The notes under the pieces: generated by a model
Database searches by the model: none
The model's input: the letters and a program-made list of their open reading frames with translations, nothing else
Told to the model about the DNA's origin: nothing
Translations under genes and position numbers: made by a program
Assembly: GCF_002899675.1 (NCBI RefSeq)
Contig: NZ_PKUU01000018.1
Span: forward strand, 1-64,000
Source of the DNA: Clostridium sp. chh4-2
Lineage (GTDB): Bacteria; Bacillota; Clostridia; Lachnospirales; Lachnospiraceae
DNA: 64,000 nucleotides
Direction of reading: 5' to 3'
In this document: positions 8,191-17,578 of the stretch, in pieces
How the letters are laid out: every line of letters begins with the position of its first letter
Position numbering within the stretch: position 1 is the first letter of the stretch

Positions 8191-10116
8191 ATGAATTTGT
8201 TAAAAAGAATAATTAATGGATATCCGCAATATTCATTTGAGAATATCATAATGAAATTAAAAGATTATGACATAGTTTCTTTTGATATATATGATACCTT
8301 ACTAAAAAGGGATGTCAATTCACCAGTTGATGTTTTTTTGGCTATATCGAGAAATATTGGTTCGAGTATAGAATTTGTCGAACTCAGAAAACAATCAGAA
8401 CAATTTGCAAAGCAGAATAAAAATTGTGAAATTACTATATTTGACATTTACAAAGAAATATTGGGGAAATCATTAACACTTAATGGGTCGAAAATAGTAA
8501 TTACAGAAGAAATTGTACAGCAATTAATTGAAGAAGAACTTGCGACAGAAGAAAAACTAACAACGATTAATCTTGAATTTATGAAAATATATAACTGGTG
8601 TTTAGAACAAAATAAGACCATCTATATTATTTCTGACATGTATCTGCCAAGTGCATTTTTGGAAAAGTTGTTAAGGAAAAATGGATATGTCGGGTTTGAA
8701 AAATTATATGTATCAAGTGAATACGGTAAAACGAAATCGAATGGATCGTTATTTGAAGTTGTAGTTCAAGAGAACAAGTTGAATAAAAGAAATATGATTC
8801 ATATTGGAGATAGTAAAAAGGGAGATTTTATAGAACCATTAATGCTAGGTATTCAGGTATTAAATATTGCAAGAATACAAAAGAACTGCGAGTTTTTTCA
8901 TACTTCGAATGAGCTCTATCCGTTTATTAATAATCGAGTAGCTAAAGAAGAAACCTATATAAGAAGAATTGGATATGAGGTTTATGGCCCTCTTTTGTAT
9001 TGCTTTTCAGAATGGCTTTGTAGACATTTATCTCCAGAAAAAGATGTCTTGTTTTTTGCAAGAGACTGTTATGTTGTCGAAAAGGCCATGCGGATTTTGA
9101 ATCAGGGTATGAATAGTAATTTTCACTATTTTCTAGCGTCTAGGAAGAGCTTGACGCCACCTGCAATGAGTAATATTTCGGATCCAGAAGATATTTGTTT
9201 TTTTCTTAAATCTGCATCACGTGAATTTACTCTTGGAGATTTGATTTTATTGCTTAACATACAGTCTGATTATGTTTATGACATAATAAAAGAAAAAAAG
9301 TTGTCTCTTGAAATGATTTTAAAGAGAGATTCATTATTTGAAAACAGAATGGTATATGATTTAATAAAAGATTTATTGCCGATAATACGAGAAAAAGGAG
9401 CACAAGAAGCTAAGAATTTTATTAATTACTTTGATAGTCTGAAAATAAAAAAAGCAGTTCAAGTTGTAGATATAGGTTGGCGTTGCACAATGCAAAAGTG
9501 CCTTGAAACTATATCAGAAACAGAAATCAACGGTTACTATTTTGGCGTTAGAGAAGATGCACATATTGGACAAAGAGCAAAAGGTTTATTTCTGAATCAT
9601 GAAGACAGCGAAGAAAAGAGGAATTTTATTGCCGCCAATGTCGCTTTATTAGAAATGTTTTTTACTGCTCCCCAGGGATCCGTTGAAGGATATACCAATG
9701 AAGGAAATGTTATTTTTTCAAATAGTGTGAAAAATAAAAATGAAGAAATAATTAACAAGAATATAACAAGTGAACTTCAGGATGGCGCATTAGACTTTGT
9801 GAAAGATTATTTTAATACATATGGTCATAAGGTGATAAAAATAGAAACTTCAGTAGAGGGGATAATGAAATTGGGTGGACAACCTCATGCAAAGGATATA
9901 AGTTCTTTGGGAGTATTCTATTTCGAAACTGGTGCTAAAACAGTTCAAGTAGTAGCTCCTAAAAGTGTAATGTTCTATACTACACATATCTCACAATTGA
10001 AAAAAGATTTTATAGACAGTCCTTGGAAAATTGGATTTCTAAAAAGACTCATCAAGTTACCTATTGATTATAGAAAAATTTTTTCTTTGCTATATGCGCG
10101 GAGGAATAGGAAATGA
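8191..10116 (+). CDS. HAD-hydrolase fusion protein of the COG5610 type
   Basis: The 641-residue protein begins with a HAD domain (about 25-225): motif I SFDIYDTLLKR, motif II-like IISDMYLPS and motif IV IHIGDSKKGDF. The remaining roughly 400 residues form a second domain with FFARDCYVVEKAM and VVDIGWRCTMQK, seen in large HAD proteins of polysaccharide loci but without a defined reaction. No membrane segment is evident. It overlaps the next gene by 4 bases (ATGA), so it is part of the assembly operon. A phosphatase or transferase role on a sugar intermediate is inferred only. Confidence 0.75.
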   Translation: MNLLKRIINGYPQYSFENIIMKLKDYDIVSFDIYDTLLKRDVNSPVDVFLAISRNIGSSIEFVELRKQSEQFAKQNKNCEITIFDIYKEILGKSLTLNGSKIVITEEIVQQLIEEELATEEKLTTINLEFMKIYNWCLEQNKTIYIISDMYLPSAFLEKLLRKNGYVGFEKLYVSSEYGKTKSNGSLFEVVVQENKLNKRNMIHIGDSKKGDFIEPLMLGIQVLNIARIQKNCEFFHTSNELYPFINNRVAKEETYIRRIGYEVYGPLLYCFSEWLCRHLSPEKDVLFFARDCYVVEKAMRILNQGMNSNFHYFLASRKSLTPPAMSNISDPEDICFFLKSASREFTLGDLILLLNIQSDYVYDIIKEKKLSLEMILKRDSLFENRMVYDLIKDLLPIIREKGAQEAKNFINYFDSLKIKKAVQVVDIGWRCTMQKCLETISETEINGYYFGVREDAHIGQRAKGLFLNHEDSEEKRNFIAANVALLEMFFTAPQGSVEGYTNEGNVIFSNSVKNKNEEIINKNITSELQDGALDFVKDYFNTYGHKVIKIETSVEGIMKLGGQPHAKDISSLGVFYFETGAKTVQVVAPKSVMFYTTHISQLKKDFIDSPWKIGFLKRLIKLPIDYRKIFSLLYARRNRK

Positions 10117-11201
10117 TAAATCAGCCTTTAATTAGCGTCATTATGCCGGTATATAATGCAGAAAAATATATTGATAGTGCTACGGAAAGTATTTTATCTC
10201 AATCTTATAGTAATATCGAACTAATATTAGTAGATGATGGATCATCAGATAGAAGTGGAGAGTATTGTGATCGGATTGCAATGAAAGACAGTCGTGTAAA
10301 AGTAATTCACCAGAAAAACAAGGGCATTTCCGAAGCTAGAAACACAGGAATGGAAAAATCTGAGGGCGAATATATTACATTTTGTGATAATGATGATATT
10401 TTTCTTCCGAATTTTCTAAAAGATAATATTATGTTAGCCATAAAAAATGAAGCAGATGTTGTAAAATTTGGAAAAAGAATTATTACGACAGAGGAAGGAC
10501 AAATAATTTCTGTGGAAGAAGATAAATTTATGCAGGGAATTTATGACCGAACTGACATTAAGAAGAATTTTGCAGAGTTAGATGCAAAACGTTATTTTGG
10601 ATTTGTTTGGGATGCAATTTATTCACGTAAAGTTTTAAACAACGGAGATAATGAAATTCGTTTTGATAAGACATTTAGAACAGGGTATGAGGATGTTGAT
10701 TTTAATCTTTCAGTATTCAATAATGTCGATACTATGGTAGTAAATGATTCCATTTATTATGAGCATTATATTCGTTCAGGCTACAGTACAACGTTAAGGT
10801 ACTCCTATAATAGAGTTGAATCTATATATAAAGTTATTGACAAGAAATTTGATTTGCTTTCAACTTTAGGCTTCACATATGATGATATTGCTTTAAATGA
10901 ATGGCTGCTTTTGGATTTAGGTGAGAAAATCTCGTCTGTTCTTAGTTTGATTTGTTCCGGGACATCGGGTATGAATTTCAAGCAAGTATTAGATGAATTG
11001 AGAAGAATGAGTAAATTGAGATATTTGAGTATAGAATTTGATAAGAAAGCTTACCAGAATGCAAAAAAAATGTCATATAGTAGGGGTTTATCTTGGAACC
11101 TTCTATACAATAAATATTTTCATGCTATGGCATTACTAGGTTTTACAAAAAAAAGAATTATTGGAAATGTTTTCCCTAATTGTGGAATGAGAATAAGGTG
11201 A
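10113..11201 (+). CDS. GT2-family glycosyltransferase
   Basis: The 362-residue product starts with the GT-A fold signature of family 2: ISVIMPVYNAEKYI, IELILVDDGSSDRSG and ISEARNTGMEKSEGEYI, followed by the metal-binding FCDNDD (DxD-like). The C-terminal third is less conserved and probably determines the acceptor. The start overlaps the stop of the HAD-fusion gene (ATGA). It adds one sugar to the lipid-linked repeat unit on the cytoplasmic face. Confidence 0.92.
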   Translation: MINQPLISVIMPVYNAEKYIDSATESILSQSYSNIELILVDDGSSDRSGEYCDRIAMKDSRVKVIHQKNKGISEARNTGMEKSEGEYITFCDNDDIFLPNFLKDNIMLAIKNEADVVKFGKRIITTEEGQIISVEEDKFMQGIYDRTDIKKNFAELDAKRYFGFVWDAIYSRKVLNNGDNEIRFDKTFRTGYEDVDFNLSVFNNVDTMVVNDSIYYEHYIRSGYSTTLRYSYNRVESIYKVIDKKFDLLSTLGFTYDDIALNEWLLLDLGEKISSVLSLICSGTSGMNFKQVLDELRRMSKLRYLSIEFDKKAYQNAKKMSYSRGLSWNLLYNKYFHAMALLGFTKKRIIGNVFPNCGMRIR

Positions 11202-11207
11202 TGATGT

Positions 11208-12188
11208 ATGAATAAAGTGTTAACAATTTCGATAGCAGCTTATAATGTGGAACAATTTTTGGAAAAAACTTTGGGATCGCTAGTTATAAAAAATCAAGAT
11301 AAAATCGAGGTTTTGATAGTAAATGACGGCTCGAAGGATAAGACAGAGAGAATTGCTGCTGAGTATGAAAAAAAATATCCAGATACATTTAAGCTCATTA
11401 GTAAGCAGAATGGAGGATACGGATCAACGATAAATGCTGCTGTGAAGCATGCCGCAGGTACTTATTTTAAACAGTTAGACGGTGATGACTGGTATGAGAC
11501 AATCAATCTAGATAGTTTTGTTCAGTATCTTGAAAAAACAAAATCAGATTTGATAATAAGCTCATTTTATGAATTTTATGAGAACACAGATGAAAAGAAG
11601 CTTGTTGATAATCATAAAAGTCTGACAGATAAAGAGACAAATATTGAGAACGTTTCGTTCCAAAACGATGTATTGATGCACGAACTAACGATTAAAACAT
11701 CTCTATTACGGGAAAACAACATCCAAATAACGGAGAATTGCTTTTATACAGATAATGAATATACTTTTTTACCATTGATGGTAGCAAAAAACATTTCAAG
11801 GTTTGATAAACCAATTTACTGCTATCGACTCGGAGTAGAAGGACAAAGCGTTAGTCTAGAAGGGATAAGGAAGCATTATAAAGACACAAATCTTGTAGTA
11901 AATAAATTATTTTCTTCATATTCCAACATGAACGAAGTTAGTGGAAACAAAAAAGAAATACTTGAAAAGAAAATATTGAAAATTACAGATATAATGTACA
12001 GTGCCTATTTGCTTCGCGAAGATGTGGAAAAAGCAAGAAGTGATTTAAAGACCATAGATGCAAACATAAAGACAAAACATTTTGTAACATATCAAGCTAC
12101 GAATAAAGTAAAAAAAGTAAGGGTACTTCGAATATCTAGATTCTATCTATTTAACATTATAAGATATGTAGTATTGAGAAGATTTTGA
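11208..12188 (+). CDS. GT2-family glycosyltransferase
   Basis: A 326-residue second family-2 enzyme with LTISIAAYNVEQFLEK, IEVLIVNDGSKDKT and the DxD-like LDGDDWYE. It differs from the upstream GT2 along most of its length, so the two probably make different linkages. The gene begins 6 bases after the previous stop. A basic C-terminal tail (RISRFYLFNIIRYVVLRRF) may associate with the membrane. Confidence 0.92.
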   Translation: MNKVLTISIAAYNVEQFLEKTLGSLVIKNQDKIEVLIVNDGSKDKTERIAAEYEKKYPDTFKLISKQNGGYGSTINAAVKHAAGTYFKQLDGDDWYETINLDSFVQYLEKTKSDLIISSFYEFYENTDEKKLVDNHKSLTDKETNIENVSFQNDVLMHELTIKTSLLRENNIQITENCFYTDNEYTFLPLMVAKNISRFDKPIYCYRLGVEGQSVSLEGIRKHYKDTNLVVNKLFSSYSNMNEVSGNKKEILEKKILKITDIMYSAYLLREDVEKARSDLKTIDANIKTKHFVTYQATNKVKKVRVLRISRFYLFNIIRYVVLRRF

Positions 12189-12207
12189 TTTATTATAGGG
12201 AGTAAAA

Positions 12208-13470
12208 ATGCGTGTAAAATTATCTATTTCTAGGGTGTTCTCTCATTTGATTTCAGGAACACTGATTTTAAGCTGTCAAAGCTTGCTTTCAAAAATTACA
12301 GGAGATAATACAATGACATTGCTTTGTATTATTATAGTGAGCTTGGGAATATTTTTAAAATTAAGTTCAAAGATTGTTTTTGAATCCGTGGTGTATTTAG
12401 CTTTTTTACTACTCTATCTCATTTCAGTAATAGCTTTGGTTGTATTTGGTGATTTCAAATATACTTATTTTATAGTGATTCATATTATTCTTGTAACATT
12501 AATATATTTATGGCTTTTTATGGGGAACGTAGAACAAAATGTCATGGAACTTATACGTGCATTAAAGAATATAATGATTATTATTGCTGCATGTTCCTTG
12601 TTTTTTTATCTCTTTGGTACAGTTTTAGGCTTGTTTTCTCCAAGTAAGATATTCACTGCTGAAGAGATTGGATGGAGCAATTATAATTACAAGGTATATT
12701 GGTATATTTATAATGAAGGCCAATATACAGATATTTTTGGCTATAGATTGATAAGAAATATTGGGATATTCACTGAAGCACCAATGTATGTATATTTGTT
12801 AATTCTGGCTTTGTACGCAGAAATGTTCTTGTATAATACGAGCGTTAAGAATGAGCTAATCTTGATTGGTGCAATCATAACTTCACTTTCATCAACGGGA
12901 TTCATTTTTTTAGTAATATTTCTTTTTATTAAATATAGAAATTATATAAGAAATAATAAGTTTTTGCGGATTGTTACAATACCATTAATTTTAATTGTGG
13001 CGGTAGGAGGTGTGGCATATATTGCATATGACAAATTGATGACGGGAAATATTTCTGGCATTATAAGAATAGATGATTTAAAGGCAAATATTATGAGCTT
13101 TTTGGCACATCCATTTATAGGAAATGGGTATATGAACTCAAGAGCAATGGATCGTTTTCGTACTGGTATGAGAGCAATTGTCAAGTGGCAAAATAAGTTG
13201 GCTGGAAATAGTTCAGGACTTGGTGGCATATTATCAAATGGAGGTCTGCTTTTTGCATGGTTCTATTTATTGCCATTGTTCCTTTCTATAGGAAATATAC
13301 GTAAAAATGCATTAAGTGAAGAAACAATACGATGGAACGGATTGGTTATAGTAGAGTTTGTTTTGTTAATAAATACTGTTCTATATATTGTTTCAGTAGG
13401 ACCTGCTATGAATGTTATTTGTGTGGCTATAACACTGGCATTTAATAAAAATATGAAAGGTGAGGGATGA
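12208..13470 (+). CDS. Wzy-like polysaccharide polymerase
   Basis: The 420-residue protein is hydrophobic throughout, with about ten or more membrane segments and one larger extracytoplasmic loop (about 140-190), the usual topology of Wzy/O-antigen polymerases. A segment with FLAHPFIGNGYMNS resembles the region before the second conserved loop in O-antigen ligase-like proteins. Sequence conservation in the family is low, so the call rests on topology, length and position between glycosyltransferases and flippase. It overlaps the next gene by 4 bases. Confidence 0.78.
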   Translation: MRVKLSISRVFSHLISGTLILSCQSLLSKITGDNTMTLLCIIIVSLGIFLKLSSKIVFESVVYLAFLLLYLISVIALVVFGDFKYTYFIVIHIILVTLIYLWLFMGNVEQNVMELIRALKNIMIIIAACSLFFYLFGTVLGLFSPSKIFTAEEIGWSNYNYKVYWYIYNEGQYTDIFGYRLIRNIGIFTEAPMYVYLLILALYAEMFLYNTSVKNELILIGAIITSLSSTGFIFLVIFLFIKYRNYIRNNKFLRIVTIPLILIVAVGGVAYIAYDKLMTGNISGIIRIDDLKANIMSFLAHPFIGNGYMNSRAMDRFRTGMRAIVKWQNKLAGNSSGLGGILSNGGLLFAWFYLLPLFLSIGNIRKNALSEETIRWNGLVIVEFVLLINTVLYIVSVGPAMNVICVAITLAFNKNMKGEG

Positions 13471-14600
13471 CAGTGACAAAAATTGGTATTATTACATATC
13501 ATGCTGCATATAATTTTGGATCTGTATTACAAGCGTATGCGTTACAAGAGAAAATAGGACAATTAGGTTACGATTGTAAGATAATTAATTATAGAATGGA
13601 TGAACAAAAAAGGTATTATTCAAACTTTAGATATAAGTTTGGGAAAAAAAGATTACTAGAAGATGTTACTTTTCTTCCTATAATTAAAAAAAAATTAAAG
13701 AGAGCTAGCATATTTGAGGATTTTTTTGATTCCTTTTTTGTGAAAACAGAGCAATTTTCTAATCCGGACGATTTTGTAAAAATATCTAGCGAATTCGATG
13801 TTTGTATTAGTGGTAGTGATCAAATATGGAATAAACATTCGTGTGAGCTTAATTGGAATGAGTGGAGATTCATGAAACCATATTTGCTTTCTGAATTTAC
13901 AGGAATGAAAATATCATATGGTTCATCAATCGGAAATATGGATACAAGCGAGATTAGTATGTTGATTGATGATTTAAAATCATTTACAGCTGTTTCAATG
14001 CGCGAACCTTCTAGCTCAAAGGTTATGAGTTCTCTGTTAAATAAGAATATTCCTTGGGTTGTGGATCCTACTTTTCTACTTTGTAAAGATGAGTGGATTA
14101 AAAAATTGCAGCTATGTAAATGTCAAGAGAAACCATATGTTTTGTATTATTCATTGGCAGGCTACAAAGAAAACCTAAGAAGAATTAGAAAACTAGACAA
14201 ATATGCTAAGCATAATAACTTTCAATTAAAGGTTATTACTCCATATGTTTATATTCCAACTACATCCCATCGTATTTCCCATCATATTGAATGTGGACCA
14301 GTTGAATTTATGAATTTGATTTATAATGCAAAGATTATTATAACAGATTCATATCACGGAACCATATTATCAGTTAATCTTGAAAAGAATTTCTATTCTA
14401 TATGTGGGCAAAATGCATCGGACTTTAGAAAAACTGATATATTGGAGAAAATTGGACTGCGAGATAGGGTGATTAAAAATATTAACGAAATTTCTAGAGA
14501 GCATCAAGATGAAATTGATTATAAAGTGATATCTTCTCAATTAGATATATTTAGGAAAAATAGCGTTGATTATATTTCTGGCTATCTTGATTGTGTCTAG
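13467..14600 (+). CDS. Polysaccharide pyruvyl transferase family protein
   Basis: The 377-residue cytoplasmic protein begins IGIITYHAAYNFGSVLQAYA, the hallmark of the PS_pyruv_trans family, and retains CISGSDQIWN and IITDSYHGTILSVN (GT-B-like nucleotide/PEP site). Such enzymes move pyruvate from PEP onto a sugar to form a ketal, adding negative charge to the polymer. It starts within the stop of the polymerase gene (ATGA). In clostridial loci this family is often next to FrhB-domain proteins, as here. Confidence 0.88.
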   Translation: MTVTKIGIITYHAAYNFGSVLQAYALQEKIGQLGYDCKIINYRMDEQKRYYSNFRYKFGKKRLLEDVTFLPIIKKKLKRASIFEDFFDSFFVKTEQFSNPDDFVKISSEFDVCISGSDQIWNKHSCELNWNEWRFMKPYLLSEFTGMKISYGSSIGNMDTSEISMLIDDLKSFTAVSMREPSSSKVMSSLLNKNIPWVVDPTFLLCKDEWIKKLQLCKCQEKPYVLYYSLAGYKENLRRIRKLDKYAKHNNFQLKVITPYVYIPTTSHRISHHIECGPVEFMNLIYNAKIIITDSYHGTILSVNLEKNFYSICGQNASDFRKTDILEKIGLRDRVIKNINEISREHQDEIDYKVISSQLDIFRKNSVDYISGYLDCV

Positions 14601-14615
14601 AAAAAGGTGTTTATT

Positions 14616-15236
14616 ATGAATTATAAGAAATTTGGAAAGATATTATCTCTAAAGTTTTATATGTTTAATTATAGAGAATATTTAGAAGTAATAAGAAAAG
14701 ATCAGATTTTTAATGCGACTTTTAGAAATGGAAGTACAGTTCTGAAAAAGAAAGAGCGCAAGGCGATTGAATACAAAACGGTAAAACTCTATAGAAAGTA
14801 TCAAGTGAATATAGGAAATATTTGGGGTTATTTTTATAGATGGAGATTAGAACGAAAAGCTGTTAAAACTGGAATTGAATTTCTTGGAAATGCGAATATC
14901 GGAGAAGGATTAATAATTGGACATTGGGGGAGAATTATTATTAATGGAAACGCAAAATTTGGTAATGAAATAATGATAACCCATAATGTGACTATAGGAA
15001 GAGATATCCGAGGGAAGAGAAAAGGTGCGCCGACCTTTGGAAATAGAGTATGCATTAGGGCTAATTCAACAATAGTAGGTAATATTACTATTGGAGATGA
15101 TGTTCTAATTGCACCAAATACTTTTGTAAATTTCGATGTTCCATCTCATTCCGTTGTTATCGGAAATCCTGCAACTATTCATGCTAAAACGAATGCAACA
15201 GAAGGTCATTTAGGTGTATTAGATTATGAAAAATGA
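14616..15236 (+). CDS. Serine O-acetyltransferase-like hexapeptide acetyltransferase
   Basis: The start at the ATG of 14616 (MNYKKFGK) is preferred over the upstream GTG because AAAGGTG lies 7 bases before it. The protein (206 residues) has an alpha-helical N-terminus and a left-handed beta helix with hexapeptide repeats: IGEGLIIGHWGRIIIN, THNVTIG, GNITIGDDVLIAPN and VVIGNPA. It probably O-acetylates a sugar of the repeat unit using acetyl-CoA. The last 11 bases overlap the next gene. Confidence 0.85.
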   Translation: MNYKKFGKILSLKFYMFNYREYLEVIRKDQIFNATFRNGSTVLKKKERKAIEYKTVKLYRKYQVNIGNIWGYFYRWRLERKAVKTGIEFLGNANIGEGLIIGHWGRIIINGNAKFGNEIMITHNVTIGRDIRGKRKGAPTFGNRVCIRANSTIVGNITIGDDVLIAPNTFVNFDVPSHSVVIGNPATIHAKTNATEGHLGVLDYEK

Positions 15237-16191
15237 GTATCCAATAGCATATGCTGCGTATAATGCAGATTTAGATATACGATTAAATAGTACCTCTGGA
15301 GGTATTTTTACAGTACTTGCAGATTATTTTATTGATAGAAATAATGCCATAGTATATGGAGCTTCCTTTGATGAAAAATTTCAGGTTAAGCATATACGGA
15401 TTGATGCTAATCATGATATCGGAAAATTAAGAGGATCCAAGTATCCTCAAAGTGCATTAAATGAAACATTTTCGGAGGTAAAAAATGATTTACAAAAAGG
15501 AAAAACTGTGTTTTTTACAGGGACGCCGTGTCAAGTTTATGGATTGAAAATGTTTTTGAATGGGGCATGTAATGATCAATTGTTTACTATGGACTTTGTT
15601 TGTCATGGAGTTGCATCACCGTTAATATGGAATGAATATATTCATGAAGTGTCAAAAAAAGGTGACATTGAAAAAATCATATTCAAAGGAAAGCCTCATG
15701 GATGGAAAAAATGGTATTTTCAAATATTTTTCAAAAATGGAGATTTGAAACAAGTAAGGGGAAAGATGGATTGTTTTATGAGGTCTTATCTAAATTACAG
15801 TAATATAAGACCATCGTGTTATGAATGTAGATTCAAAGGATTATTCAGAATATCTGACTTTACCATATCGGATTGCTGGGGGATTGGAGAAGAGAACAAA
15901 ACTCTTAATGATGATAAGGGTTTATCAGCGTTACTGATTCAGAATGATAGAGCACGAGTGATTTTTGAAGATATAAAGGATAAACTGAAATATACTAAAT
16001 ATGATACAAATATACTTATGAATGGAAATTGGACTGCATATAGAAGTGTTAGTCCGAATAATGAAAGAGATAGATTTTTTAATATGGTAAAAACTGAAGG
16101 TGCGATGTGTGCACTTAATTCGATTTATAAACCAACAATATGGAGTTGGGTTAAATATTATATAGATAGAGTCCTAGGAAATGAAAAATAA
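15226..16191 (+). CDS. FrhB/FdhB-family protein lacking its N-terminal ferredoxin domain
   Basis: The 321-residue product matches the coenzyme F420 hydrogenase/dehydrogenase beta-subunit domain: STSGGIFT, KLRGSKYPQS, VFFTGTPCQVYGL, DFVCHGVASPLIW and FTISDCWGIG are all visible, plus CYECRF (possible Fe-S ligands). In most capsule-locus members this domain follows a 2x[4Fe-4S] ferredoxin in one chain. Here the protein starts directly at the FrhB part, and a matching 67-residue ferredoxin is encoded 2.5 kb downstream. The role is redox chemistry of unknown type on the polysaccharide or its precursor. Confidence 0.85.
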   Translation: MKNEYPIAYAAYNADLDIRLNSTSGGIFTVLADYFIDRNNAIVYGASFDEKFQVKHIRIDANHDIGKLRGSKYPQSALNETFSEVKNDLQKGKTVFFTGTPCQVYGLKMFLNGACNDQLFTMDFVCHGVASPLIWNEYIHEVSKKGDIEKIIFKGKPHGWKKWYFQIFFKNGDLKQVRGKMDCFMRSYLNYSNIRPSCYECRFKGLFRISDFTISDCWGIGEENKTLNDDKGLSALLIQNDRARVIFEDIKDKLKYTKYDTNILMNGNWTAYRSVSPNNERDRFFNMVKTEGAMCALNSIYKPTIWSWVKYYIDRVLGNEK

Positions 16192-17567
16192 TGAATAATA
16201 ATTATAAAGAACTTAAAAAAAACACATATATAATCGCCATTGCGAACTTGGGAAGTAAAATCATCGCGTTTGTATTAGCTCCATTATATTCATATTATAT
16301 GTCAGTCTCTCAGTATGGCATTATGGATATTATTACTTCTACCATAACACTGATAGTTCCATTTGTGGTTTTTGACATCTATGAAGCAACTTTTAGATAT
16401 TCTAATGACAAAAAGTATTCATCTGAAAATGTTTTTAGTACTTCGATTGTTGCGTGCATTCCGGGAATTATATTGTGCTTATTATGTGCGGCTATTTTTC
16501 ATATTGCGTCAATGCCGTTTTATCTTGAAATTTCCTGTATCTGTGTTTTGCTAACATCTTTTAATTGTGTATTAAAGCAATTTGTACGAGGCACAGGGAA
16601 TATGCTTGGGTTTGCTATTTCTGGTGTAATATGTTCGCTATTTTTATTAGTAGGTAATTATATATTTTTGGTCTTATTTCGTCTTGAACTAAGAGGTTGG
16701 CTTTATTCATATCTTATTGGAATTGCATCAGAAACATTGTATTTATTAATTATTTCTAACTTTAAAAGTAAGTTCTCATTTGCAAATTTTGAAGCAAATT
16801 ATTTAAGGGAATTCATTGTATTTTGTATGCCACTATTGCCTACCACGGTTATGTGGTGGATTATGAGTTTGTCAGATAGATATATGCTTTCTTTTTTTTC
16901 AGGAACAGCGGCAACGGGAATTTATGCAGTAGCTAATAAACTGCCAAGTATGCTGAGCGTATTTGAAAATATTTTTTATCAAGCATGGCAAACAACAGCA
17001 ATTAATACAAAAGATGATGAAAATAGAGATGAGATATACTCTAGTGTCTTTAATAAGTATATTAATATTATGTTAGTAGGTGTATTAGGAGTACTAGTAG
17101 TTGCTCGTCCGATGGTTGACCTCCTTTTTGAAAAATCATATACTTCTGCTTATCGTTCGATTCCAATATTGGTTTTGGCAGTTGTTATTCATGCGATAAA
17201 TGGAAATCTAGGATCATTGTACACTGTGTTTAAAAATACAAATAGTGCATTGATTTCTACAGTTATTGGAGCGGTTATCAATATATTACTTAATGTTATT
17301 ATGATACCATTTATGGGGGTCTTGGGAGCGTCTTTGACGACAGTAATTGGATATTCTGCAACATTGATTTATAGATGGATAAATACAAAACGCTTTGTTA
17401 CAATTCACATTGAAAAAAGAAAAGTTTTTGGAATGTTATTACTCGTAGTCATATCATTTATGTTGTATTATACGGAAAATGTTATTTCGTATGCTATCAG
17501 AGGTACTATCTTTATAGCTGCTGCGATGATGAATTTTAACACATTTAGAAATATTGTAAAACGTTAA
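16191..17567 (+). CDS. Wzx-type lipid-linked oligosaccharide flippase
   Basis: The 458-residue protein has about 12-14 hydrophobic helices and the MOP-superfamily start (NTYIIAIANLGSKIIAFVLA). It moves the undecaprenyl-linked repeat unit across the membrane for polymerisation. A short AT-rich coding sequence and a 1-base overlap (TAATG) with the previous stop place it firmly in the operon. The alternate-frame ORF at 16363-16554 is a shadow. Confidence 0.9.
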   Translation: MNNNYKELKKNTYIIAIANLGSKIIAFVLAPLYSYYMSVSQYGIMDIITSTITLIVPFVVFDIYEATFRYSNDKKYSSENVFSTSIVACIPGIILCLLCAAIFHIASMPFYLEISCICVLLTSFNCVLKQFVRGTGNMLGFAISGVICSLFLLVGNYIFLVLFRLELRGWLYSYLIGIASETLYLLIISNFKSKFSFANFEANYLREFIVFCMPLLPTTVMWWIMSLSDRYMLSFFSGTAATGIYAVANKLPSMLSVFENIFYQAWQTTAINTKDDENRDEIYSSVFNKYINIMLVGVLGVLVVARPMVDLLFEKSYTSAYRSIPILVLAVVIHAINGNLGSLYTVFKNTNSALISTVIGAVINILLNVIMIPFMGVLGASLTTVIGYSATLIYRWINTKRFVTIHIEKRKVFGMLLLVVISFMLYYTENVISYAIRGTIFIAAAMMNFNTFRNIVKR

Positions 17568-17578
17568 GGACAATAAGT

